A stretch of DNA of 64,000 bases, from positions 558,001-622,000 of the forward strand of contig BROI01000010.1 in assembly GCA_027923505.1 (NCBI GenBank), read 5' to 3'. Shown in pieces: positions 43,661 to 53,127 of the stretch. Below the pieces are notes generated by a model, which was not told the origin of the DNA, searched no databases, and saw only the letters and a list, made by a program, of their open reading frames with translations. The translations under genes were made by a program, and so were the position numbers. The DNA is from Mayamaea pseudoterrestris. Its lineage: Eukaryota > Bacillariophyta > Bacillariophyceae > Sellaphorales > Sellaphoraceae. Position 1 is the stretch's first letter. Each line of letters opens with the position of its first letter.

Positions 43661-44977
43661 TTATGCATTTTGTGAGCGAGCGCGAGTGGCATGGCTGATT
43701 CGTCGTCGGGAAAAATATAGCATGACTATTACTGCAATAAATCCCTGCCACTTCTTCGTGTCTCGAATAGAGTCCCTGCAGATCCGCAAAGCACGCATCA
43801 GCGCCAAAATGTAGCAGTGAGGCTGTATTCCTTCCAAGCTGTGTTTTGTAGCCAGCAACGCGAGTGATCCGGCCAATGCAGTTGCTGTTGCAATAAAGGT
43901 GGAAGTTTCGATGGTAGATGACAGGATTCGCCGGGTTCGTTGGCTTAGCCCCAACTGTGCCAACAAACCCAGACACGCGGACACGCCCACCTGCGTTAAA
44001 CGTTCTGATGACAATGTCTGTAGCAGCTGCATGGCGTTGGACTTTAGCTGTTCCACAAGAATTCTGAGCAGTAAGAAACCAGGTGACGGCAATGATTCCA
44101 TACACGTTGCCGCATCGCTTGACACCAATTCAGCTGCTGCGGCTACTCGTCGCCCATGGTTGTCGCTCGGCAATCGACGCTTATCAGCTCGTGACGATAA
44201 ATTTGGTAAGGTGGATCGTTCAGAGCGGCGAATAGCATCCGAGAGAAGCGGTGAAAGCTGGATGCGCAACCCATCGAGTTGCTCAGTGGAATCATCCGTC
44301 GAAGATCCAGCACTGCTGCTGCTGTCATCCAAACGCCTGGAAAACTCTGACGAGAGAATTTTCCCGTCTCTGTTGGCAAAATGTTCATCGCTCGTGTTGT
44401 TTGTCCTTGCGCAATGATGCGTAGCGTTGCTTGATAAATTTTGCTCGTTCGAACGCCCTTGCAGCCAATCCTGGACTGACGTAGGTAGTAATTTGGTGTA
44501 GCCCCCAGGATGCAATAGAAGTTCCTCGGCCTCTCTTGTGTTCATTCCAAAAATGGATTGAATCATTTGTATGCGATACTCTATATTCATGCCTGGTATT
44601 CCGTACATGAGAGCAGTTCCGATGCATGTGGCCATGCTGCAGGCAATTAATCCTTCGGGGTCAAATATGGATCGAAAAACATCGTCGAGAACAACCGTAT
44701 CCATAATTTTCGTATATTCTCTTGCTGAACTGATGAGTGAGACTATTTGTGGTCGGCATGTTTCATCAAAAACAGCCTTGACGTCCCGGCACAAAACGAT
44801 GCACCCAATGGAAATTAAAGCAAGCTCACAAATCCCGAATAATATCCAGTATATGCTAAGATGGAGCAGAATGAACGGAAGCACAGCGATAAATACCCCT
44901 GCTCCAATTATGATTGGTCCCCGCAATAGACGTTGTCGCGTTTGCAATGGGTTAGCCATGGTGGCAAGTTGTGACAT
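43661..44977 (-). CDS. Unrecognised multi-pass membrane protein
   Basis: I do not recognise this 438-residue protein. Two hydrophobic segments lie near residues 20-40 and 42-63, another near 108-127, and weaker ones near 360-380 and 405-420. Between about 170 and 260 is a polar Ser-rich region (DDSSSSAGSSTDDSTEQ). The sequence REAEELLLHPGGYTKLLP near 145-170 may be a conserved patch. There is no cleavable signal peptide: the first membrane segment follows an Arg-rich start, so it is probably an anchor. It is divergent from the gene at 45217 with only 239 bp between starts. Confidence 0.72.
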   Translation of the reverse strand: MSQLATMANPLQTRQRLLRGPIIIGAGVFIAVLPFILLHLSIYWILFGICELALISIGCIVLCRDVKAVFDETCRPQIVSLISSAREYTKIMDTVVLDDVFRSIFDPEGLIACSMATCIGTALMYGIPGMNIEYRIQMIQSIFGMNTREAEELLLHPGGYTKLLPTSVQDWLQGRSNEQNLSSNATHHCARTNNTSDEHFANRDGKILSSEFSRRLDDSSSSAGSSTDDSTEQLDGLRIQLSPLLSDAIRRSERSTLPNLSSRADKRRLPSDNHGRRVAAAAELVSSDAATCMESLPSPGFLLLRILVEQLKSNAMQLLQTLSSERLTQVGVSACLGLLAQLGLSQRTRRILSSTIETSTFIATATALAGSLALLATKHSLEGIQPHCYILALMRALRICRDSIRDTKKWQGFIAVIVMLYFSRRRISHATRARSQNA

Positions 44978-45216
44978 GAGATGCCGCTCGATGGAAGAAC
45001 AAAAGCGCCGTCCAATTTCAGTACCGCTACGATTTCAAGACTGGATTCGACAGGCGCGCCGGCGCGGGTGAAAAAACTGCCGCCGCACGATCCTTTTCGC
45101 GGCGTTGCAGAAAGACCCTCGCGCGCGTGTGCTTTCTTCAAAAGCTTTCGCACTCGTAAGCAAGCTGCTGGTTGGTTCTTGCAACTTTTGACTCGTTGTC
45201 TATCTACTTGATTGTC

Positions 45217-47177
45217 ATGGCTGGATCTCCCGCCAAGACGATGCGTTTTCCTGCTTATCAGATCGACTTTAGTGCGGTTGCTTCGGGCAAGCGAGTGGCG
45301 GCGACGAAGCGTCGGATCCGTTGGTACGTGTATAGCCGTTGGCCACAAGCAAGGCTCTTGTTGCAAGGCTAGCTTTGTCGCGTATGATGCTATCGTCCAC
45401 GTATCATGCCTTGTTGAATCTCTTCACATTTCTCACTACGCATGTGTATTTGCGCAGGAGATTTGGATTCCCGAATCTGCAGGCGCTGGAAGCTGGCCGA
45501 ACCGCCCAAGATGCTCGCGGAGAAGAGCACGAGGTGGTTGTCGTATGGTCCATTACCAGCGGCAAACGTCAGATATTGATGGATGGCAAGGAGATCACCT
45601 ACAACTCGAGTCGCACTGGAGTTCTCGATCACTCGTGGGCGACACGGGGCAACCACGTCGTCAAGGTCATTTGTCACGCGGCTGCTCCCATGACCCCAAC
45701 GCCTGGTTTTCGCCAGTACGACTTATTCATCGATGGCCAAAGTTTTTTCAACTTTCCAAAGGTGTATGAGCTTGGGCTTCGCGGTATGGCGACGACGTCT
45801 CCGCGCGCTGGCGCCGGTAGCTATGCAGGAGGAGGAGGAGGTGGTAGCCCACGCGCATACAGCTACGAACCGGAGGGTCCTCCCATTAGTGGACCACGCA
45901 CTCCGGAGGAGGAAGAGGCCGAGTTGCAGCGGGCTATTAATGCATCTCTTGCGGAGACGCGTTCACATTTGAACGAGAAACAGGAAAGTGCGCCTGCCCC
46001 GGTGGCGGACTTGCTTGACTTGGGAGGTGGTGATGGTTTTGCTTCATCGCAAGGCGATTCCCTGGTTCCGTATGTCAATGGGCCGCCGCAGTCGCAGCCA
46101 CCCTATGGTTACAATGCTCCTTCACAGCATCAGCAACCCGATTACAATCAGGCACCTCCCGCAGGTTATGGGCAGCCTTCCTCCTATGGACAACCTCCTC
46201 CGCCGCAACAGGCGTATCCAGCTTTGATGCCGCCCGAGGGAGCGCAGCAGCAGTATGGCGGCACTACATCGCATCAGACAGAATATGGTCAGCCGCATCC
46301 ACCTGGTGCGTACGCTTATGGGCAACAGCCGCCACAAGTCATCTATGGGGCTCCGCAGCCTCAGCAGCAGGCTGAATATGGATATGCAGCTGCCCCGCAG
46401 GACCCATTTGCCCCCAAGCCACCATCGTTTCACGAAACGGCAAACGAAATTCTCAAGGGATATGGCCCAGGTCCATCGGATGGTTCCTATAACTATCAAC
46501 CAGGCGTGTTGAATCCTCCTATGCCGCCGGCACCTGATGCCAATGGATATGGCAGTTCATTTGCGCATGATTCAAGCGCGTCATACGAGGAGCAGCAGTA
46601 CGACCCGTCGCCAATGAATGGTGGAGGATTGACGATGGACACCTTGGCTATCACGGAAGAGGAGCCACAAAATCCGTTTGATGCGGTGATTAAGAAACTT
46701 GTTAACATTGACCGCATTGACGAACCGGCCGAGGTCCAGTACAAGCTGACTATGAAGAAACAAGAAAATGAGAAGAAAGGCAAAGCCGGCAAATCTGTTC
46801 CTAAGCCTCCAGTGGCACAGGGACTGGTGGGAACGGGAGCGACGCTTTCGCAAATCAAGCAGGTCAAACCGGAGACGCAAATTAAGGAGGATATAATGCG
46901 AGCTCCTCCAGCGGCGTGGCATCCAGACGCTGTGCATGCTGGAGCTTTGGTGGTTCACGGGCAAGGTCCGCCGCCGCTTGGTCAGCCGCAGGGTATGGTT
47001 GGATTTGGAGTCGGATACAACCCCATGGCGGCGCAAATGTACAATGGCGGGGGTGGTGGACCATCGTACTATGGAGGACCGCAGCAGCAGCAGCAGCAGC
47101 AGCAGCAGCACGGGATGATGGCGAATGGACATTTGCCGCAACAGCAGGCAATGCAGCCTCAGTATGGCTATCGTTAA
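45217..47177 (+). CDS. FAIM-like N-domain protein with UIM and Pro/Gln-rich tail, two exons
   Basis: Join of 45217-45323 and 45458-47177, 608 residues. The intron 45324-45457 (134 nt, GTACGT..GCGCAG) splits a Trp codon. The N-domain (about 30-150) includes GEEHEVVVVWSITSGKRQ, DGKEITYNSSRTG, HSWATRGNHVVKV and RQYDLFIDGQSFFNFPKVYELG. The pattern of beta strands and the 'DGQ..' phrases resemble FAIM1-like domains, and I believe similar proteins exist in oomycetes. A possible ubiquitin-interacting motif follows (EEEEAELQRAINASLAETR). The rest is Pro/Gln/Tyr/Gly-rich and probably disordered, with about nine consecutive CAG codons at 47082-47108. A conserved patch (NPFDAVIKKLVNIDRID) lies near the end. 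Function unknown; a ubiquitin-linked adaptor is possible. Confidence 0.8.
47082..47108 (+). repeat. CAG trinucleotide run (poly-Gln)
   Basis: Nine perfect CAG codons within the Gln-rich tail of the 45217-47177 gene. Confidence 0.9.
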
Positions 47178-47323
47178 TGTGCAGATTGATTGAATGCTTA
47201 TTAGGCGAGGCTTTTCAGCGCGCAAAAACGAAACGACCTTTCATTGCTCGGGGTATATTAGTAGACTTTTAGTAGACTATCCTACGAAAAAAGATTTGAG
47301 TAGATGTAGTTGTGATAGTTTGC

Positions 47324-48853
47324 TTACAACGTTGTGTCATCTAGATGGAAACCCATAAACTCGTAGTTGCGCTTTGACGAGGCACACGCTCCACCGGCCG
47401 CACATCCCGAGCAGCAGGCTCCATCTTCGTCGTCTTCATGGCGTGCCAATACATCACGACGGCCCCGATAGTAGTTGCGTAAAGCACGATCCTTGATCAC
47501 AAACTGGAACAAAGCCTCCAACTGATCATCGAGCGAACGGCTTGACTTGAATGCCTTCGGCGCCCGCAGCTTGGCCGAGTTGGTAACAAACGCAAGGCAG
47601 AAACGAACCCACGCCGAGACCTTGGCGTAGTTCATCGTACCCGAGTGCTGACGAAATTCAATCGTCGGCTGGCGACCAGTTCGCAAGTTTTGAAGGTTCA
47701 GCTTGTAGTAGCGGGACCCTCCGTTGTTCATCATGTCAATCAGCGAATGTAAGTCGGCACAGGCAGCCAGGCCAGTCAGACACTGTCGATTGGTCAAAAG
47801 GTTGTTACGACTCACCGAACGGCGGTTGCTCGCAAAGAATTCGTCACACTGGGGACTTCCAGTACGACGGGACGCTGGCATGAGCGAGTCCATGGCGGCT
47901 TCATACTTGACAAAGTTTTGGCATACCTTGACGAGCTGCTCGTGGGAGAGAGAGGATACATCAACATGAACATGAAAACCCATGCTCTTATTGACCTTGA
48001 GGCCGGGGCGGATATTTAAAATGCTTCTGAGAAGAGCATTGATTTGTGAGAGACCTTCGCCTCCACATAAAATGGGCGAAACAAGCTCTAGCGTGTTGCA
48101 GTCCGGGAGGGACGGCCCGCACATGATGCTCGAGTCGGGAACAATCTTCCAATTCGTCGATGTAGCTCTTCCGTGGCCATATGAGTCAATCGCATCGACA
48201 TTGAGGTGAGTCGATTGAGAAAGTTCATTCGCTAGATACGAAGGCGAAATGTGAACCGGCGCAGTCAACTCGAGCTCAACTCCAAACTGCAATTGCTCCG
48301 AAATCTTGATAAATTTGAGCGGTCTTGGAGGCCGGTGCTCGGTAAAAGTCATGACTTGCGACTCCACTTGCGACGTTCGAGCGTCAATGACAAAATCGAC
48401 TTTCATGGCACTGCCACCTCTGCCTCGGATCGTAATGATCCGTGGCTGATTCACCATGCCGTGCGTCTGCTGACGTGTACTAAAGCGCCAGACGAATCGT
48501 CCCCCTGGACGCTCGAGTTGAACAGGGCATGAGCAAATAAAAACAGACGTTGCAAACATGGCTCCAAGGTCAAACGAAACACGCTCAATCACGTCAGGGT
48601 CGCCCTGAAGAACATCAACAAAAAGCGTCCAATCATGAGTCTTGTGGTATTTCCCAGACCGATCCAACTTGGCCTTCGACAACGGAAGACGCTTGTAAGT
48701 GTTTCCCACAACAAACTGAACGCTGCGACTGTTAACATTGGTGGTCATCATCCTGTGCTGGGTTTTATAGTTAATGAAGGAGAGAGGGGAAATTTGTGCC
48801 TCGTTGCTTGCGTTGCGTGCGTGACGATCGGTTGAAGATCCACTCGGGGTCAT
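47324..48853 (-). CDS. YEATS-like domain fused to putative amidoligase
   Basis: 509 residues. Residues about 45-175 look like a YEATS-type beta sandwich (FVVGNTYKRL, HDWTLFVDVLQG, VIERVSFDLGAMF). From about 185 to 440 the sequence matches the putative amidoligase family of the glutamine synthetase/carboxylate-amine ligase fold: FGVELEL (the metal-binding GxExE site), WKIVPDSSI, LELVSPILCGGEGL, NKSMGFHVHVDVSSL, YYKLNL and IEFRQHSGT. These cover the expected metal and ATP-site residues and all look intact. A Cys-rich stretch (ACCSGCAAGGACASS) lies near the end. Such enzymes join an amine to a carboxylate. The substrate is unknown. YEATS domains in other settings read acylated lysines. The fusion is read directly from one uninterrupted frame. 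Confidence 0.82.
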   Translation of the reverse strand: MTPSGSSTDRHARNASNEAQISPLSFINYKTQHRMMTTNVNSRSVQFVVGNTYKRLPLSKAKLDRSGKYHKTHDWTLFVDVLQGDPDVIERVSFDLGAMFATSVFICSCPVQLERPGGRFVWRFSTRQQTHGMVNQPRIITIRGRGGSAMKVDFVIDARTSQVESQVMTFTEHRPPRPLKFIKISEQLQFGVELELTAPVHISPSYLANELSQSTHLNVDAIDSYGHGRATSTNWKIVPDSSIMCGPSLPDCNTLELVSPILCGGEGLSQINALLRSILNIRPGLKVNKSMGFHVHVDVSSLSHEQLVKVCQNFVKYEAAMDSLMPASRRTGSPQCDEFFASNRRSVSRNNLLTNRQCLTGLAACADLHSLIDMMNNGGSRYYKLNLQNLRTGRQPTIEFRQHSGTMNYAKVSAWVRFCLAFVTNSAKLRAPKAFKSSRSLDDQLEALFQFVIKDRALRNYYRGRRDVLARHEDDEDGACCSGCAAGGACASSKRNYEFMGFHLDDTTL

Positions 48854-49125
48854 TTTGTCGTACCGTTATATAGAATGTGTCGTACCAAGACTCGAATCCT
48901 TGTCGTCAACCACCATGGGCATGCCAAGCATTCGCCTCTCGCCTCTAATACTCATCGGCGCCGCTCCCGTATACCATAGTACTTGCATCATCGACTGCTC
49001 TCAGGCTATAACAACAACAAACACCCATAAGTTCAAAATTTGCGATCTGACTGTGCCAAAGTCGGTGCCTTGCTTCTTTATATTTCACAATTATCTACGG
49101 TCGCAGCAGCAGCAAAAACAACAAC

Positions 49126-49545
49126 ATGTTTACGGACAATACAAAAATAGGTTCCGGACTCCTGTTTCTTGGATGCGTCTTTCTCTTTCTTGGTTGTCTA
49201 TTCTTCTTTGATAGTGCCATGCTTGCGATTGGAGATATATTGTTTTTGACAGGCTTGGTCATGACGATTGGATTCAGTCGAACCGTTCGATTCTTCAGTC
49301 GGCCAGAGCGAATGCGCGGAATTGTCGCCTTCTTTGGCGGAGTCTTCCTCGTCATGATTCGATGGCCCATTATCGGAATGATACTTCAACTGTATGGATT
49401 GGTGTACTTGTTTGGACAATTCTTTCCTATTGCGGCACAGTCGATGAAGGATACGCCGGTGATTGGACAGGTCTTTAGCGTTCCAGCAGTAGAACGGTTT
49501 TTTGATAGCTTTGGCGGAAAGAGCAAGCGGCGGGCTCCAGTCTAA
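49126..49545 (+). CDS. GOT1: Vesicle transport protein GOT1
   Basis: 139 residues with four hydrophobic helices in two pairs, the GOT1/SFT2-like layout. Family phrases are [33 protein letters not shown]-like sequence and [21 protein letters not shown]. Golgi-transport 1 is an ER/Golgi membrane protein involved in COPII vesicle fusion and Golgi traffic. The length is normal and no intron is seen. It starts 272 bp from the divergent YEATS-amidoligase gene and ends 75 bp from the convergent NusG gene. Confidence 0.92.
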   Translation: MFTDNTKIGSGLLFLGCVFLFLGCLFFFDSAMLAIGDILFLTGLVMTIGFSRTVRFFSRPERMRGIVAFFGGVFLVMIRWPIIGMILQLYGLVYLFGQFFPIAAQSMKDTPVIGQVFSVPAVERFFDSFGGKSKRRAPV

Positions 49546-49620
49546 TTGCCAATATACATGCAGGAACAAGTCGTAGAGCCGATGCGTTGGCTGAAAGACA
49601 AATGAAAATAAAAAAGTAGA

Positions 49621-51654
49621 TTATGCTGACTGTGAAGTCAGTCGTTCAATAAGCTCGGCCTTCGTCCCAGATACCTTTAACCCCCTCTCTCGTAGCACTT
49701 GCTTTAAGTTTGGTATAGTCATTTTGGTGAAATCGCTGGGCGTGCGGTCAGAGAATGGCTGAAAAGCATGAGCAGATGCTTGCTCCGGCGATGAACCCGA
49801 CCTTTTATTCCGCCGACCGATTGTTTCACTCATAGAATCCCCTGCTTCGCCAATTATTGCCTCTTTTACAACGCTACTTTGCCGTACTGCGACATCCTCC
49901 AAAAAGTCATCTGCGGCTAGTTGAGCACTTATTCCATAGCTGGTTTCTTGACCTTCGTTCATCTCCTCGAGTTGCTGCTCAAGCGACGCGAAAAAGTCGT
50001 CGTCGGGGGAGGCTACCACAGTCCCATAACCTTTTACATTTGCTTTTTGAGTGGTTTGTCGATCCTGTCTTGGGGTTTCGCTTGTTGTATCAGTGAATTC
50101 AGTCATGAGAGAGGCGAAAAAATCATCCTCGGACGATTGCTCCACCACATTCCGATCCGCGCTTGCCATCACTTTGGATCCGCCCATTTCCTTCGACAGA
50201 TCAGCTACCAAACTATCAAAAAAATTATCAGAGTCAGACTTGGATTGCGGGGCAGCCGATCTCGCAGATGTGACGAAAGAACTCCAATCGTCTTTATCAG
50301 GTACACTCGACGTTTGCAAATTGCCCTGGTTCCGCTCGCGCCGTTGTTGCCTTTCGGGCTTCCTACCCCACTGGCTGTCCGCGTCGCCTATCGACCAATT
50401 ACTTTTTTCAGCGTCAATGTCATTTTCCGATGACGTTGCTTGAAATACTCTACCCTCACTATCAGAGGCTGTCACACTCCTTCCACCCTCTTGGCGTTGT
50501 CGTTGCTGACCTTGGTACCAGTTCCAGTTCCTCTCGTCGCGCGTCTGCTCGCCGTCGTTTCGACCGCCAGGCCTGTCTCTAGAATGAAACTCAGCTGCTG
50601 CTCGGTCCTGTCGTCGATTCCTCGGCTGTGGGGCGCCACGCATTACATTAAATGGTTGACGCTGTGATTGAAAGCCATCGTAATCGTCACCACGCCGTTG
50701 TTCGCGGCCATGTGACGGACCATCAATATCTTGCTGCGTAATCGGCTGCTTTGGCCCAGATAGTCCTTGAAGTATCTCCATGCTGGAGAGCTTGCGTACA
50801 TCGTCAGGTTGCAGCCAAACATCGAAAGTCGACCCGTACGTATAAAACCGGACAAATATTTGCCCATCTTTTAAACGTCGAACCACTCCGTCGTCGCCAA
50901 AGTACTGTGACTTCTTTGTTACTTTAACCATGTCGTCCACCTTCAAACCCTTATAAACTTTCAAATCCTCTTCGGTAACTTGGTGCTTAGCTGCCGCCTT
51001 TGCTTCCGCTTCGGCCGAGTCAACAATAACCAGAGCGTTCCCATCAGGTGATGATCCGGCACTACCAATTTCTTCTTGGTCGCGTTCTTCATCACCATCA
51101 TCGACCCACTCCTCCAAGCCATAGTTCTCTACTTCCATCTCATTCAACGCAATTGGCACTGGCGGCAATCTCCGTTGTCGTTTAAAATGAATCGTTCCCA
51201 TAAAGGATCGCATCAAATCTAAACCAGTGAGCGCCTCGTACACATCTGGGCATAGTCGCAGTTTAGCAAAAACATAGCCAGGAAATTTGACCTTTGTCTC
51301 CGACACCATGCGCTTGGCGCCATGCGAGCGAGTCGTTCGCGTCACTGGCACGACGAAGCGATGGGCGTCTGAAAGATTCTTGCAGACTTGGCGACACTGC
51401 TGGAGCAAGAGGGGTTCAAGCCCTGCCACGCAATTCAAAACATACCAGTATGGCTCATCATTTTCTTCTAACCCAATGCGCTCCCACGCTGTCTCATGTA
51501 GACATGTTGTTCGAAGTTTAGGTGCGGGGAAAAAGGTAGCTGGCGGAGAAGTGGTCGTCCGCGGCGACGACTCAAGATTTCGAGGCGTAAAACCTTCAAC
51601 AGCCATCCAAAAGCGGGTCAATATGACAAAGAGGTATATATAGAGGCACCTCAT
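49621..51654 (-). CDS. Plastid NusG-type antitermination factor with SAP domain
   Basis: 677 residues. The first 22 residues form a signal peptide ending AVEG|FTPRN, with the Phe expected at the start of a diatom plastid transit peptide. An NGN domain (YWYVLNCVAGLEPLLLQQ ... FPGYVFAKLRL) begins near residue 68. A KOW motif follows after an acidic linker (GLKVDDMVKVTKKSQYFGDDG, near 235). The middle is long, polar and Arg/Gln/Asp-rich with repeated DDFFASL type motifs. The last 40 residues form a SAP domain (MTIPNLKQVLRERGLKVSG), a DNA-binding helix pair. NusG binds bacterial-type RNA polymerase, here presumably the plastid enzyme. The SAP tail suggests nucleoid association and is a eukaryotic addition. 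Confidence 0.88.
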   Translation of the reverse strand: MRCLYIYLFVILTRFWMAVEGFTPRNLESSPRTTTSPPATFFPAPKLRTTCLHETAWERIGLEENDEPYWYVLNCVAGLEPLLLQQCRQVCKNLSDAHRFVVPVTRTTRSHGAKRMVSETKVKFPGYVFAKLRLCPDVYEALTGLDLMRSFMGTIHFKRQRRLPPVPIALNEMEVENYGLEEWVDDGDEERDQEEIGSAGSSPDGNALVIVDSAEAEAKAAAKHQVTEEDLKVYKGLKVDDMVKVTKKSQYFGDDGVVRRLKDGQIFVRFYTYGSTFDVWLQPDDVRKLSSMEILQGLSGPKQPITQQDIDGPSHGREQRRGDDYDGFQSQRQPFNVMRGAPQPRNRRQDRAAAEFHSRDRPGGRNDGEQTRDERNWNWYQGQQRQRQEGGRSVTASDSEGRVFQATSSENDIDAEKSNWSIGDADSQWGRKPERQQRRERNQGNLQTSSVPDKDDWSSFVTSARSAAPQSKSDSDNFFDSLVADLSKEMGGSKVMASADRNVVEQSSEDDFFASLMTEFTDTTSETPRQDRQTTQKANVKGYGTVVASPDDDFFASLEQQLEEMNEGQETSYGISAQLAADDFLEDVAVRQSSVVKEAIIGEAGDSMSETIGRRNKRSGSSPEQASAHAFQPFSDRTPSDFTKMTIPNLKQVLRERGLKVSGTKAELIERLTSQSA

Positions 51655-51979
51655 AGTCTTATATGGTTGTCGATAGAGGAGAAGGCGGTTCTCTCCTCAA
51701 ATATGTGACGGATGGATGCGTGTGAACGAGTGAAAACTTCGTCGAGACAGCTCGGAGTTTTCAATAAGCCTCACTTGTTTTCATTCTGCGAATCCTTGAA
51801 AGATCTGTCTGATCAGTTTTCATTTCAGTAACGGTACGATGTTTCGATGACGACGTTACAATCGTTGCGCTGCGTCCGCTCGAATCTAAAAAATAATGCT
51901 CCACCCAGTTGATGTCAAACTCAAAAATCAGCTCTAACTTCGCACATTGTGATTAACAGCTACTTTTATTATCCAAGGC
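51655..51979. promoter_or_regulatory. Divergent promoter region NusG / TrmB
   Basis: 325 bp between divergent starts of two plastid-directed genes. I see no other feature in it. Confidence 0.5.
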
Positions 51980-52930
51980 ATGACATCTGGAGTCCGACAC
52001 AAGCATACGTTTTTCTTTGCCGTCACACATATCACCATGCTCACGTTCGCGATGTCCTCACCAATTCTCGGTCTCGTCGAGACGCAAGTAATACGTCAAC
52101 AGTCATTTTACCGAGCTGCCCTATGTTCGTCTGCTGAAAGCATAGATCAAGAGAAACAAGTATTGGCTACTCCTTGGACGCCATGGGATCGTCCCGAATC
52201 TATCAAGAGAATGGTGTCGAAGCGATCCAGACGGAACAAAAATCGATGCCGACAGCATGTCAATCCTTTAGCCAGTCAGTTTCAAAAGAATACGGTTTTA
52301 CCTGATACTTGGCCGCAGTCTAATTTTATAGATCCTCACAAGCCTCTTCACTTAGACATTGGTTGCGGAAAGGGAGGATTTCTTATGGACTTTGCAGCTT
52401 TTAATGTAAAGCCAGGGGACAGTTCTAAAACCTTCAACTACAATCATCTCGGACTTGAGATACGACCACCTGTCGTGCAACTTGCAAAAACTCGACTTAT
52501 CGAACGACAGCTACAAGGAAATGTCGACGTGATCGGATGTAACGCCAATGTTGACCTGGATCGTATCCTCTCGCTCTACCCTGGTCCACTGCAGCTCGTG
52601 TCGATTCAGTTTCCCGATCCACACTTCAAGTCACAGCACGCCAAGCGACGAGTCGTGCGAATGGAACTGGTGCAGTGCATTGCAAAACACCTTGTCGAGA
52701 ATGGAAGCGTTTTCTTGCAGAGTGACATTCAACCCGTCCTGGATGACATGCGGGCGCGGTTCGCAGATTGCGATGAATATTTCGTCGACAATCAGCCGAT
52801 AGGCGAGTATTTGCTGGAAAATCCCCTTGGCGTGCCGACGGAACGAGAAGTGAGTGTTGTGGAGCGGGACTTGCCTGTGTATAGAGCCATGTTTTGTCGG
52901 AATGGTCAAAAGTTTAAATATTGTGTATGA
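51980..52930 (+). CDS. trmB: tRNA (guanine-N7)-methyltransferase, bacterial type, probably plastid
   Basis: 316 residues. The SAM site LDIGCGKGGFLMDF lies near residue 125. The TrmB signature FPDPHFKSQHAKRRVV near 208-223 holds the catalytic region, followed by FLQSDI. The enzyme methylates G46 in the variable loop of tRNAs. The pattern is that of the bacterial/cyanobacterial enzyme rather than the Trm8 subunit of the eukaryotic heterodimer. The N-terminal extension of about 100 residues starts with a hydrophobic stretch (HTFFFAVTHITMLTFAMSS) and fits an organelle leader. It shares its upstream region with plastid NusG, which supports plastid location. A second Met at residue 20 is an alternative start. 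Confidence 0.9.
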   Translation: MTSGVRHKHTFFFAVTHITMLTFAMSSPILGLVETQVIRQQSFYRAALCSSAESIDQEKQVLATPWTPWDRPESIKRMVSKRSRRNKNRCRQHVNPLASQFQKNTVLPDTWPQSNFIDPHKPLHLDIGCGKGGFLMDFAAFNVKPGDSSKTFNYNHLGLEIRPPVVQLAKTRLIERQLQGNVDVIGCNANVDLDRILSLYPGPLQLVSIQFPDPHFKSQHAKRRVVRMELVQCIAKHLVENGSVFLQSDIQPVLDDMRARFADCDEYFVDNQPIGEYLLENPLGVPTEREVSVVERDLPVYRAMFCRNGQKFKYCV

Positions 52931-53127
52931 TGAACGATTCGCTCCTTGGCGAGCAAAACAATGAAGAGGAATATCACGATTTGAGTATTGATTGTTAATC
53001 AAAACATTATTTCAGTTGTATATCTTGTAACGTATATTTCTATTTTTATATAGTAAACGCCAGACTCCGACCGTTCGAGCGTCCTGCACGCTGCATGCAT
53101 GTGGCATCCAAAGTGGCAGCACAATCA

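Noticed and set aside
48880-48960. Possible tRNA suggested by an ACTCGAATCC string
   Set aside because: No acceptor stem or cloverleaf could be drawn around it.
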